64,000 bases of DNA from Mesodorylaimus sp. YZB2_4 (taxonomy: Eukaryota; Nematoda; Enoplea; Dorylaimida; Dorylaimidae), in the NCBI GenBank assembly GCA_030248295.1, contig JASANH010000052.1:1-64000 (forward strand), read 5' to 3'. This document shows, piece after piece, positions 33,901 to 45,599 of this stretch (positions are counted from its first letter, which is position 1; each line of letters opens with the position of its first letter). Under the pieces are notes generated by a model. The model had not been told where the DNA came from. It worked only from the letters and a program-made list of their open reading frames with translations, and did not search any database. The translations under genes were made by a program, and so were the position numbers.

Positions 33901-36412
33901 CGCGCCATTTCTAGTTCTTGCTCCATGATATCTTTCTGACGCATAAATGATTCCTGCTCCTGAAAGAAAAAGAAGCGATAAAATTTGGAAATTAGTGAAA
34001 AGGATACGACCGAGAGTTCAGTGATTGACTGCTGACTTTAGGAGGGTGTAGCTAAAGACGGGGTTATGCGGCTGCTCTAAAGAAAAACTTCATCTGGAGC
34101 CACTAGCTGTTTCGTTGAAACTATGTAATGCTCATGCTTAGGCCAGCTCATTTTATACTTCTTTCTTGCCCCACCTAAGTGAGCTTAACATCTGATCCAT
34201 AAAGGACGGTCAAGCTAAGCTTTCAGGCAGCCGCCTCATTTTCTCCTTTTTTGTGGACTGTGCACTTGAGCTGAGCTCGGTTTGCCTTTGACTGGCTAGC
34301 ATTCAACATTTTAGGCAAGAAGGAGGGGACGAGCCACATGGCAGCTTCCTTCTCTGACTCTGCTCGGGGCCCCGCATGTAAAGGCTTCCCCAGACAACTG
34401 TGACTGGGCTGAACCTTCGAGGAGGTCGGCAGCTCGAATCATTTCTCGTTTGCCTTCCATTTCTCCACCTCGATGGTGCTAGCTGACGTGAGTCACCCAT
34501 GCCCTGGACTGGAGTGCATGGTCAGCAAGGTTTTTTACAAATCAATCTCCGTCGCTGGGGATTGAACTCGTAACGAGTTCATCCACATGCTATCAAGCAA
34601 ACAGAGCTTACAGATACCGAACTACTACCGCCGCTTACGCTGGCATTCGATACAGCCTTGGATCAAGGAGTAACACAAAGCGGACAGCTGCCGCGACAAT
34701 GCTTGGAAAAATCGGGATTGTAATAGATATTCAAAACCATAGAAGATCTTACCCTGCGTAGCTCTTCTTTTTCATTCTCGGTTTGGGCTCTGCCATCTGA
34801 GAGATTTTCAAATTTCTTCTCCATCTGAAACGAGCAGGCACCAATGAGCTCTGAGGACCCAAGGTCTTGTGTCCCGCTGTGACCACTGCATTCATAGAGC
34901 GCAATAGTTTCATAGTAAGGTTCGGTACCCTTTGTGATGGGCTGGACAGACCTACTGTACATTGGAAAAGATACCGAGGGAATCGGATGATCACGAAACC
35001 TTCCAGGAAGGTCCCCTAGTCGTAGGAGCCAGAAACATCAAGGCGACGAGTTTCCGCCTCGCTTGAAGGTGGATATCGAGGGCACAACGAAGAAAACCAC
35101 ACTACCACAATCTCCATGTATAAGGCAGTCAGTAAGCAGTCAGCAACATCTCAAGCACACCTGCCATGCCGTACAGTATGCATAAAAAGACCCCCTCGTT
35201 CATAAAGCAGCCCACACAGTGTCTTCCTTACCTCCAAATGTCTCATAGCCAACTCCTGCATCTCTCTGTCCTTCTCGACCAATTTTCTTTCCAGCTCTTC
35301 ACGAATCTTCTCCGCCTTTTTTCTTTCCTAGACAGACACCTTGCATTTCAGAAATGGCAGGTGTGCTATCACTTGTCCCCTACTTCAGCCAATACACGCT
35401 CTTTTTCCGCTCGGATTTGCGATTCCATCTCTTCATACAAAAATTCGTCATCGCGCGATAATATTCGCCTGGGAAAACAGAAGGTTTTGATGATTTCTGC
35501 TGAAAGCAATAGTTGGACAGCGCGTGGAAATGAGTGATTGGACAGGCAGAAAAGCACGGTGTATTTGGCCATCCGCCAGGACCAAATGGCGAATGAAAAT
35601 CAGTGGATTCAATCACAGGGGGCTCACAAGGATATGTAACCATATAGCATGTATATACCCACCCCCCCCCCCCTGAAGCTCACACAAGCATACCAAAATC
35701 TGTCAAGCCGCGCCCTCTCTTACATTTCCCTCGCCTCAATGCGCGCACTCACTGTTGCAATATATTTTCCAAAGCTGTGAAATCATTTGTCTTTCTTTGT
35801 ATCTCTGTGCCAACTTTGTGCAGAAAATCTTCGAAATTTGATAACAATTGTGGTTGATCTCGATGTAATTTTGTCCACAATGCCCTAATGGCTGTGTGAC
35901 TAGAAAGGAAACACTCAAAACAAACAAGGTCGTTAGAGCTGCTACGACAAAGCCTACTCGTGAAACGTGACTTCACCACCGATTTTTTCCAAAAACGATT
36001 CGAATTGTTCGTTCATGTCGTGAAAATCCGAAGCTATTCGTGTTTGTTTAATCATAGACAATTCATCGTGCAGATTTCCAGGCTCCGCTCTAGGGCTCAC
36101 GTCCGGCATTTGAAGGCCGAGAAATTCAGCTAAAATAAAAACAGATTCAAAATGCACCCATTTGAAACTTGAAAACCACGCACCAAATCCATGCACGAAT
36201 TCTTCCAACGTCAATCTCGTGTTTCCATCACGATCAAGACTGTCAAACACTTCGTCCAGTTGATCTTCGGTTAAATCGGGGAAATCATTTTTCAGGCGCC
36301 TCATATCCGATTTTACAACAAAACCTTTCTTTTCGCAGTCGCATATTCGAAAGAAATAGCGAGCGCGGTCGAGTGCTAAATGGTCCGCTGACGGTTCATT
36401 GGGATCATTCAT
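30924..36412 (-). CDS. EF-hand / coiled-coil / Rab GTPase, CRACR2A-RASEF family
   Basis: Sixteen minus-strand exons, all phase-consistent, give 695 residues (CRACR2A long form and RASEF are about 730-740): 36184-36412, 35958-36129, 35753-35899, 35384-35468, 35232-35327, 34753-34824, 33751-33959, 33658-33700, 33521-33606, 33199-33462, 33062-33128, 32879-33005, 32743-32824, 31566-31791, 31090-31166, 30924-31029. The N-terminus has a degenerate EF-hand ([13 protein letters not shown]) and a canonical one ([12 protein letters not shown]). Then come [16 protein letters not shown], a Glu/Lys/Arg coiled coil, an acidic linker and a Rab domain: P-loop GDSGVGKT, switch-I TFSATIG, DTAGQER, GNKVDL and ETSA. 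P-loop and [17 protein letters not shown] are closer to CRACR2A (Rab46) than to RASEF. The tail ends CCWGKKTE. Family members link Ca2+ signals to vesicle traffic or store-operated entry; that role is inferred. Confidence 0.92.
34325..34640 (-). mobile_element. SINE-like element in a Rab-gene intron
   Basis: Minus orientation. The B-box-like GAGTTCAATCCCC maps to 34556-34568. The body matches other copies (CTTGCTGACCATGCACTCCA, GGGTGACT, ATCGAGGTGGAG). It lies in the intron between the exons at 33751-33959 and 34753-34824. Confidence 0.6.
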
Positions 36413-37815
36413 TTTTAGTGGACCTAAAAATAAAAGGTGATAAGAAAAACCAAAAATAATGGAGTGGTTGGGGTTTGAACCCTTATCTCTCGAGTATGAC
36501 GTTTGTCTGCCGTAAGCTATCGTGACGTTGGATTCACGGAGGCAGAGAGAGGCATAGACCTGAGTATGCCGCTGAGGATGACAGATTATCCACAAACCTT
36601 CGTTAAAATTATCCGCAGGTACCAGCGACACATGACTCTTCCGAAGGACCCAAAAAGCCCTACTTTTTATGACCACTGCGCACGAGACACGATCGCTTCG
36701 AAAGTTCCATTTTTCATAAACCATAAAAGCCCCATATTTTAAGATTCTTACTTTCTTGTGACGTCAAAGAAATTGATCAGTCTTCAAACACAGAATTCAA
36801 AAGGAGTAAAAACGTGGCACACGCAACCCTCAGCACGGATGACCATGTAGGGAAGACGTAGGGGTTACACAAGCGATGCAATAAAACGAAAAATCTAGGC
36901 TGGGAAACGGCGCAAATAAAATAACACCCGTTGCGAATGGTTTCACGAAAAATGTTCGATTAGCGCAGGTAATAAAAAGGAGAACGACCGTCTCAGATTC
37001 TATCGCTCGTACCGGCTGCTTATGGAGAGCAGAGCGGGAGAGCGGGATAAGGGAGCAAGCTGGTAGCTGCCGACGCACAGATTGCCGATTCACTGGCAGT
37101 TCGGCAAATAAGCTAGCCGCCATATGAGATATGCTATAGCTACCGAGACCAGGCTGAATGGTGCGTGGCTGTGATTGGATCTGCGTACAGTAACGACCTA
37201 GGAGCGCACGAGAGGGTGTCTTTCAATGAGAGCCGTGCCGCGTTTTTCTGATAGAAATGGATGAGCATGGGTGCATCAGAATTGAAAATGGTTTTTTTAT
37301 GTTGTTCTTTCAGTAAGAAATGGAGAAAACGTATGTCATTGAGTCTACGCACTATTTCACGGTGTGCTGAGCTCCCTGAAATTCGACACCGTGTTTCCAA
37401 AGAAACAAAAAGGCCAAAAGATTAACTAATAGAAACAGTGTATTTACTCAACGTGGTCCATCGTCAGAAATAAAGAAGCAAAATTAAAAGGCGAAAAAGG
37501 CAGAAACTACAATTGACTCAGAAGCTCACAGTGCACACCAGAATGGTCTGGGCACAGAAAAGACAACAGCATGCTCATAAAAATCAGAATCAGAATCAAG
37601 CACATCACAGACCACAAAGCGCCAAAGCTAAATTCCTTTTAGCTTTGGCAAAATTCCCCCAAAAAAGCGCACATGAGAGCCACGGGGCCTTGCCGTGTGA
37701 CTTCAGCGTTAGTTATCGGACAGCTACAAAAGATTAAGTGGGCTGTTCGTGCCGTCATCAAGCGCTTCATCTTGAACCGACAAAACGGACAAAAACTTCG
37801 GCGATCTGTGACATG
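36413..37815. other. Rab-gene upstream region, no gene seen
   Basis: Presumed promoter side of the EF-hand Rab gene. Contains a degenerate tRNA-like segment on the minus strand near 36460-36525 (TAGCTTACGG and GGTTCAAACCC boxes, no matching acceptor stem). No coding exon recognised. Confidence 0.35.
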
Positions 37816-37829
37816 CTTGTCTGTTGCTC

Positions 37830-38340
37830 AGTAGCGAATGGCTGTGGTCGTCGCAAGTTCAATCCCAGTGATCGGGCCGGTTTACGAACCGTGGGCTTCG
37901 CTGACCCTGCCATGGCTGTGAGTGACTCGCCTGGTATACCGTCGAGGTGCTCCATGAGGAGAGAAGGAAGCCATACGAGCAGACAGTCTGAGCTAGGGAA
38001 CATGGACAGGGCTCACATCGTAACCCTCGTGCCTGGTAGTACATCGCGAATGGGAGAGAATAATCGATCTCCCTTGGCCGGGAAACGTCAGCCCCTCGAG
38101 TAAATGTTTCAGTGGCAGGTATAGTTCCAAGACTTGCCTCGCTCCAGTCGGAGTTTTCCCGCAGACTTCTGTCGGCAACATTTTTCCTACATCTGTTAGG
38201 CTTGCTTACAACGTCCCACTCACCATCGTCCGAGGAAGTTGGTGTCCAGTCCAGGATGTCCTCTGTGGAAGTGCTTCCAGTGCGCACAGAGGGACGCTGC
38301 TGTGTGTGCCAGTCCTCGGGCAACCGTTCTAATATGATTT
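37830..38340 (+). mobile_element. SINE-like element with inserted hairpin repeat
   Basis: The head has a B-box-like AGTTCAATCCCAG (37857-37869) and the shared body CTTCGCTGACCCTGCCATGG...CGTCGAGGTGCT. The shared tail CCAGTCCAGGATGTCCTCTG is at about 38251-38270. A family-H hairpin repeat (38022-38185) lies between the two parts, consistent with insertion into the SINE. Confidence 0.6.
38022..38185 (+). repeat. Hairpin repeat family H, copy 2
   Basis: GTAACCCTCGTGCCTGGTAG, then a GGGAGA...TCTCCC stem around AATAATCGA, then TGTTTCAGTGGCAGGTATAG and GCTCCAGTCGGAGTTTTCCC. Same block order as the other family members. Confidence 0.65.
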
Positions 38341-38389
38341 GACTGCCAGCCGACCATAGGCATTAGGTGTAGCAAGCAAAAATTGAGAC

Positions 38390-38560
38390 CATGTCACCTC
38401 AATCGCAAACATGGCTGTGCGATCAGCACAGAGGTGTACATGGTTTGCTCGAACCGACTTCAAGGATAAAGGTGATGTAGTAAATTTATGGGACTATTTG
38501 CTGACACAATTAAAAGTTTTAACGAAACGAGCTAGATATGTAACGAGCCGGTAACCAAGC
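38390..38560 (+). repeat. Dispersed repeat family D, copy 3
   Basis: GATCAGCACAGAGGTGTACATGGTTTGC and a later TTAAAAGTTTTAACG match the copies at 6930 and 26730. Confidence 0.6.
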
Positions 38561-39532
38561 ATGTTCCAAGAACGTTGTGCAAAATTGTCATCTCTTAAGT
38601 GTTTTGAGTAATTTGGTTTTTTCTCTGTACAGTGTTCGCGTGCAATGATAGATGATATGTGGACGGCGTGAAGAGGGATTTTGTGCTTAAACTGGTGAAA
38701 TTATTGAATCAGGTGGAGGATTGATGCAGGGCTGTCGAGTATTGGCTCATGGCATCTTCTTCTTTCGTTCTTTGAGCCGATAAGATTTGCTACATAATTT
38801 TCATAAAATGATTTTATAAATAGGCAAAGCGGGCTACAGTCAAAAAAGCGCTTGCCTGCTAATCATTCTGTCTGTTGCGAGCTGTGTTGGAGGCCATTTT
38901 TTCTCCATTTTTCGCCTCAATTTCTGCCAGGAGTATGTCTGAACTTACACAAAACATTAAATAAAATTACTGTTTTTTAATCGCTTATTTGAAAAACACG
39001 GCGATCTCATTCTGTGGCATCATGTTTTGGTTACAGCAATATGAAAGCAGAATTTGCTTTTATACAGTACGTAGACCACAGAAAGAGCTCCTTGAGACCG
39101 CATTGCCTGTAAAAGCCTCCTAAAAGCGCGTCTCTGCCAACATCGAGATCAGTCGTGCCAGTCCCAGTACTTGTTAGAGTAAATGTTGTACGTCAGAGTA
39201 AAAGCGGCCTCTGCATACAAGTTGCCATTTCTGAATCGTAGTTGTCGCGCGCATAGTTCACTCATTGAGGCGTTTACAAGTCTTACAGGTGACTATTTTA
39301 CAGCGTCCGCGTTACACACCAAAAACTCACGAGTTACGAATGCCTCGTCACATGGAACTTGTGAGCCTTCCAGTAGTAACATGTTGCAGGTATAACAAAA
39401 TACGAGCAACAAGTCACAAAACAAGCCATAGCGAAATTGTTAGTCCTAAAACAGAGACTTGTAGAGAGAGTTGAAGATCAAGGCAGAATGCAAGATGCAA
39501 GAAAATGCAGAGGTGACGGCGCAAGGTGCGTT
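38561..39532. other. Intergenic, no gene seen
   Basis: No convincing exon, RNA gene or repeat. Confidence 0.35.
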
Positions 39533-42500
39533 AAGGCGGGTTCACATTGGCTGCGGTTGTTGCGGCTGCCGTGCAAACCGAGCAAACCGCAGCAGCCACA
39601 CAACCTATCTTTGTTCACATTAGAACCGTAGCGGCTGAGGGGTTTGCGGCCAGCTCGGACAGGTAAAGCCTGCGGCTTGCGGTTGCTGCGGCTGGGCTGA
39701 ACACGTTCCTATTGCCCCAGAACCGAGGCGTACGTCAGGCGCTGTCTGGAAGAGGCGGGTGAGGAAGAAGAAGAGTTTGAAAACTTCAATTATGAAATGA
39801 TCTCAGGAATTTCCAGAGAAGCGCGAAAGAATAGGATGCTGCTCAGCTAGGCGGATGTACACACACATATGCGAGCTTACATTTGGGCGTTAGCATAGAA
39901 AGCTCACGGCAGATCTCGTGGGAAACTTATCGTTAGGGCAAATTCAAAGCTATGTTTGCCTTTGACTCGACACAGCAACACTGAGAAAGGCGGGTTCACA
40001 TTGACAGGCCCAACTGAGCCAAGCGAGCCACCAGCTTCGGCCCTTTCGAAAATGTGTAGTCAGATTCTTGCAGCTGCAAAAAGGAACAATTTAGGGAAAC
40101 ATTTTGGATTCATACTGCAGGAGTAGTTTTGCACTCGAGAGCGACTTCCATTAAGACCTGGTGAGACTTCAATCTCTCAGCTTCAGACACCTCGAGCTTC
40201 ATGTGGAGTCGCTCCTTTCATTTCCACAAAAGATTCACGTGAAAAACCAGCCGGTGTTCTATTGTAGCTGTTAAGGTGGATGTATATAGGAATACAGAAT
40301 TGCACTTGCGGTCGAATTTTGTAGAAACTGATTTTAAATTTAAAGTAAGAATAACTTGAGCTGAAACCAGGCTAATGCTTTACCATTTACTCCGTGAGAA
40401 TGACTTGTCCTTAGAGCTTTCTTTGCACACAAATGTTATTCCAGGAGTAATTACATGGAATCTGTTGCGTTTCACCGCATGTCCAGCCTGCTCATCGACT
40501 GAAATGATAAAATGCCTGACAAAATGCAGCTAAAGGGTGCCGAAATCCTATATAAACCAGACTGGGCTAGGAAATATAATTAAACAGATTAGGAATTTTA
40601 TGAGAGGAACGGAAGCAACAATAGGGTTGCATTCACATTGAGCGATTTCGTCGGTCGACCGAAAAAAACCACATCAACCATGGCAAGGTACGGTTGGTGC
40701 GGTCTGATAAGTTAAAGTTTTTCAACTTCAAGGCGAATTCACATTGCTGCGTTTGGTGCGTCCGCCGCAAGAACCGAGCCGAGACGACCGAGCTAACCGA
40801 GCCGCATGATGTTCACATTGAAAAGCTCGGTTTGCTCGGCTTCCGTTCATGCGGCTGGCTCCGATTGCGGTCGGGTGGCTCGGTCGGTGCATTCACATTG
40901 GCGTTGACCGACAGAGCTTCGTTTTTTTTTGTCTGCAACAAAGCGGGCTCGGTTTGAGAGATCGCCCCCCTTCGGCCCCGCGCGAGAAGCGAGACCATAC
41001 TGTACACCCACCGCCGCCGCCAGCGAAAAACTTTTTTAACAGCCGCTGTCTTGAACCATTCTAAATGACTGACGATAGCTTCCTCGACTATCTTTTCTAT
41101 TATCATAACGCGAATTCCTCTTTACTGTGCTCCTGCAGTATTCAACACAGAGAGGATATCTATGCACCAAAGTGTCCTTTATAAGCAGAATGACCTCCGG
41201 TAATTCAGTGCTCTCTCCCGAGTTTCCCAATCATTCTTAGCTAATGCACCCCTTGTGGAATATGCATTTTGGGCAATGTTTGACATTTTTAGATCTTGAT
41301 ATATTGTACAGTGGCCGTGCACAGCCGTGGCTCGCCTCAGGCCCAAACGGGAGCAAGTTTTAGGTTGCGATATGCACAATTCATGCAAAACCATAATTAC
41401 AGTGCATCCCCATTGGTAGCGGGGATTTAGTTTTCCTCGCTCTCCTATAACAATTTCACTTCCACGCGTCTCCAGCCAAAATTGAATAAAAACTGATCAA
41501 AATACCAATATTTGCTAGTCCAACCACAGGTGAGCTCGGTTGGAAAAGTTGAAGATTCTCAACTTCGACCGAGCCGAGCAAACCGAGCGAAACGCACTGG
41601 ACGCATAGTCAATGTGAATAGACCATCGGCTGGCCGCTCCAGACGCACTGGACGCGAGACGTAAGAGACGCAGGACGCACTGGACGCATAGTCAATGTGA
41701 ATAAACCATCGGCTGGCCGCTCCAGACGCACTGGACGCGAGACGTAAGAGACGCAGGACGCACTGGACGCATAGTCAATGTGAATAGACCATCGGCTGGC
41801 CGCTCCAGACGCACTGGACGCGAGACGTAAGAGACGCAGGACGCACTGGACGCATAGTCAATGTGAATAGACCATCGGCTGGCCGCTCCAGACGCACTGG
41901 ACGCGAGACGTAAGAGACGCAGGACGCACTGGACGCATAGTCAATGTGAATAGACCATCGGCTGGCCGCTCCAGACGCACTGGACGCGAGACGTAAGAGA
42001 CGCAGGACGCACTGGACGCATAGTCAATGTGAATAGACCATCGGCTGGCCGCTCCAGACGCACTGGACGCGAGACGTAAGAGACGCAGGACGCACTGGAC
42101 GCATAGTCAATGTGAATAGACCATCGGCTGGCCGCTCCAGACGCACTGGACGCGAGACGTAAGAGACGCAGGACGCACTGGACGCATAGTCAATGTGAAT
42201 AGACCATCGGATGGTCGGCTCGGTCGGCTCGGTTGCTCGACTCGGTCGGATGGTGCGTTTCCAATGTGAATTCGCCTTCACCGAGCCGCAAGCCTAGTCG
42301 AGCCAGGCGCTCGAGCTGCAAGTCAATGTGAATACAGCGCACGCCGGCCACCCTAGCCGCATCAGCCGCAAACCGCACCAACCGCAGCCGCGCCAATCGC
42401 AAGCCGCGCCAACCGCAAGCCGCAACAACCGCAAAGTCAATGTGAACAAAGCGTCGAATCCTCGGCTGCGGTCGGCTGAGGTGGCTCGGCTGAGGTGTCT

Positions 42501-42545
42501 CGGCTGAGGTGGCCTCGGTTGGGCCTGCCAATGTGAACGCGCCTT
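39533..42545. mobile_element. Nested foldback/TIR element cluster
   Basis: The left boundary AAGGCGGGTTCACATTGG (39533-39550) is matched by the inverted right boundary CCAATGTGAACGCGCCTT (42528-42545). Inside are a second left end at 39987 (AAGGCGGGTTCACATTG) and a tighter pair, AAGGCGAATTCACATTG at 40730-40746 with CAATGTGAATTCGCCTT at 42262-42278. Further TTCACATTG blocks lie on the left and AATGTGAA blocks on the right. Interiors are rich in CGGCTCGG/AACCGAGC. This fits repeated insertion of one non-autonomous TIR family into itself. No transposase seen. Confidence 0.7.
41607..42187. repeat. 83-bp tandem repeat, seven units
   Basis: The block AGTCAATGTGAATAGACCATC recurs at 41607, 41690, 41773, 41856, 41939, 42022, 42105 and, as a partial eighth, at 42188: an exact 83-base period. 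Unit 2 has AATAAACC in place of AATAGACC; otherwise the units look nearly identical, so expansion is recent. Each unit contains two GACGCACTGGACGC-like direct repeats. The array lies inside the foldback cluster. Confidence 0.95.
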
Positions 42546-43550
42546 TAGCCCCTGCAAGGCAGAAAGATTCTAGTTTCCTGTCCTCGTCAATTGCCTGCAA
42601 AATGACGGAAAGAAAAAAATCCGCGTGCTGTGAAAAAAAACACTTATGTGCTTCTGTATGAGACATAAGAGTCTCCTGCAGTAGACCCACAGGAAATTCT
42701 TCACAGTTGCAAGTCTACACCCACTTTTTCTGAGAACATAAGTTCATTGAACCGGAAAAACCGGATCACTCGTAATTGTGAAACAGCTTCGAGTAAAAAG
42801 CCTTGCAAAGCTCGCAGCTGTCAATGGTTCCGCTTTTTTGGTGAAAAACGAGTCACTTGTGAGCTTGTGACGTATTGCTTGTACGTAACTTGGTGAAAAC
42901 TAGCCCTGACACTTACATGAAACCAGTCCATTTGAGAGGACGAACGCTTTTTTACTCAGTTTTAACTGTAATAGTAATCTTTCCCTCCAAGCACCATCGC
43001 CCCATCCTCGCCGTTTTGCGTCTCTCGGGTTGGGAAGGACAGTTGGCGTGTGCAGTGCCTGAAGAAAATTTAGAGAAAATTCTGTTGGATTGTCTCTTAA
43101 AGGGCGAGTATATCGATCAGTAGTCGCGTGGTCGCGCACTTTCCCGCTAAGTGGTCGCATGGCCGCGCATATACCCTTTGAGGTGACGCCAGGTGCTCCG
43201 CCTCCAATCTCGGCCAATCAGACGCCAGGGAACAAGTCGCCCGCCCCTGACTGGTCTTCTGGTCATTGAGGATAAGACGGGAAAAATAGTCGCAGCTCCT
43301 GCCCTATACCCGCGCTTTAAGTGATTTGCGCTGAAGAGTATGTACTGGTATAACTCAGAACTACACTTTTCTTATCTCTTAAATCTCACAAAATTTAAAT
43401 GTTTAGAGTCAATCGATACCGTATGTTTTCAAATACAGTATCGCCCCTTGTTCTCCTCTTCTACTGTGTGATATAAATTTGAGTTAATGCCTGAGTGAGC
43501 CATACGTTCATACGTGTAAAACTTATAATTAGTACTAAGGGGAAGCCAAG
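42546..43550. other. Intergenic, no gene seen
   Basis: Unclassified sequence between the foldback cluster and the SLC46 duplication. No exon recognised. Confidence 0.35.
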
Positions 43551-43674
43551 GCACAATTAACAGTCGACAGCTGTGCTGTGATGCCTTTTAATTACACAGA
43601 GGTATCCTTTTGACTGTGACCGGAGTATACCTAGAAATGTGTCTATATGGCTATGAGCTGCCTCAAAGTATAGA

Positions 43675-43765
43675 GGCTCGACTGGCAATCGATACTCTGC
43701 ACGGAGCCGGCAGCTGGGAGCGTCACCCGTCAGGGTGACGTTTCAGCCATGTACTAGGTCGGAGG
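43675..43765 (+). repeat. Hairpin repeat, copy inverted relative to 47063-47153
   Basis: Contains GGCAATCGATACTCTGCACG, GCCGGCAGCTGGGAGCGTCA and a perfect stem CGTCACCC-GTCA-GGGTGACG, then TTTCAGCCATGTA. A related copy lies at about 44685-44760 and an inverted copy in the transporter intron. Looks like a divergent branch of family H. Confidence 0.65.
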
Positions 43766-44354
43766 ACTTAAGCTGCCCTTTTTTTTGGCGGTGGGGTTGA
43801 AAGCTCCACCGGTCACTCCCTCCAGTGATACGGACTCAGTCGTATTACAAAAGCTAACTCTGCCACGTACTGACTGACCCCCAGGCAGGCTTCAGCTAGG
43901 CAAAGTTTCCATTGATTCTACGGCTTGTGCTACTGAGGCTTTGTGCAGTAAAAGCCTTGAATCATTTTAATTTTATATTCTCCTCTCTTGCACGTCGTCT
44001 CGAATGCGCTGTCTCTCACATCAGAGACCAATATACTGTATTTACTCACTGATGCTTTTGGGCAAGCTTCGACAACGCTTGAACGGTCTTTGTAGAAACC
44101 ATTTCAAACATTAATTTTATGTCCTTCTCTCTCTGACACGTCTCCTCTCAAACGATTCTCTCTCTCTGAGGCCGTTAGATTTATATGCGACTAATCTGAA
44201 GTTCAGACTACGAGGAAAGACTATTTTATGAATTTTATGTGACGCAATAAACTAGTTAGCGCTATCTACTTTTTATTTAAGAGCATGTTGCTAGAGTCAA
44301 GTCTTGCCGCTTCCGGGTATGTGCATGTCGCGAAAGGCAAAGTGTGGGTTGACT

Positions 44355-44645
44355 TTATGCCAGAGTATCTGCAAGCGTGATCAAACTTTCGAGTGAAAAT
44401 CTCTTTATCTCTGCTCGCTGCTTCGCAAGCATCTCGTTTTCCTGGATCGACCTCTCTTTGCCCTGAAATGCTGCCTCATTAGGCTTTTCATCGAATTCAT
44501 GGTTAATTACTTCGCAAAATGACCTGGCTTCACCTGCATCACTTCTTGCGATGGCGAGGCAGCTGACACAACGCATGCTCTTTCTCGTGCCATCTACAGT
44601 ATTTAGTAGCCGTAGTATTTTTAGATATAACTCAAAATCGAACAA
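44355..44645 (-). other. Unassigned open frame conserved in the duplication
   Basis: Minus-strand frame of up to 96 residues (SCLAIARSDAGEARSFCEV, QENEMLAKQRAEIKRF) with protein-like composition. The equivalent stretch of the second duplication unit (about 49240-49460) keeps GTRKS...CCVSCLAIATSDADEARSFCE but then has stops and frame breaks. A TACTGTAG acceptor-like site precedes GGCACGAGAAAG. It may be a leftover exon of a neighbouring gene or a chance frame. No family recognised. Confidence 0.35.
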
Positions 44646-45599
44646 AACCCGCTAGTAACAACTCAACTCATGGAGAGGCAGTCGATTCTTTGCTGGTAGC
44701 GTCACTGTCAGGGTGATGGTTCAGCCATAGATTAGGTCAGAAGATCTGGCTGTATGGCATGGGTTTTTGGCGTGGTGCCAGGTCAAAGTTGCACCAGTCA
44801 CTCCCTCTGGCCATGTGTTCTGTTCAAGGGGTTCACGAACTCATTAAAAAATGGCACCATCCCGTTTTCAGTCCCCTAGACGAAAACGAGCAGAGCAATT
44901 GAGCATCAGCTAATTGTTAGTTCAGCGGACCTTCTTCTCCTTTAGACAAATAAAGTTCATTATGGGTGTCTTGTGACGCACAGACACCCTTCGATAAGGG
45001 TCGAGCAAAAGTCGTAAGCAAAAGCAAACCTACATAGTCTTGGAAAGTGCGTTGTTCAACTGCACTTATAAGTGGCCCAGCTTGATTTTAACTCAGACAT
45101 TCTTGACAATGTTTAAATAAGCGGAGAGTTGACTGGCAATTGTACTGACGAACTCATTCGATGGCCCGCAATCGCAGAGTCTCGTCAGGCCTGAGGAAAC
45201 TAGAGAGTGAGATGAAGTGGTCAGTGAGGCAGCTCTGATCACTCCAATACGACTATGCCTAGTTACCAAGTTTTAACAGGTTCTCTTGAACGAAGCTGTC
45301 TCCATATTGAACTCACGTGGAATTGAAGCATATAAACTGGTGATTGCAGTGACAAGTGCATTCGCTCTTCTACCATACCTAACTGCCCAAGCATGTTCCC
45401 AGTTTCATATCCTGTCTTTTGCGCGCAAGACGGGTGTGAATTGATTCCTCACAGGGGCCTTTGTTGCGAGCAGAAGGGCGACGCGTCGCGGACTTCCATC
45501 ATTCATCGCAACAGAGCAGCTTTAAAATCTTAGTATGTACGAATTCAAAAAAGTAAGAATATTTCTTTACAGGTGACACTTGTTTTGACGTGTTGTAAA

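Noticed and set aside
36455-36535. tRNA gene on the minus strand
   Set aside because: A- and B-box-like words are present but the flanks cannot form an acceptor stem; probably a tRNA-derived relic.
41590-42215. CRISPR-like regular repeats
   Set aside because: The units are contiguous 83-bp tandem copies without unique spacers, in a eukaryotic context.
42190-42690. 166-codon minus-strand frame
   Set aside because: It lies across transposon-end repeats and has repeat-derived composition.
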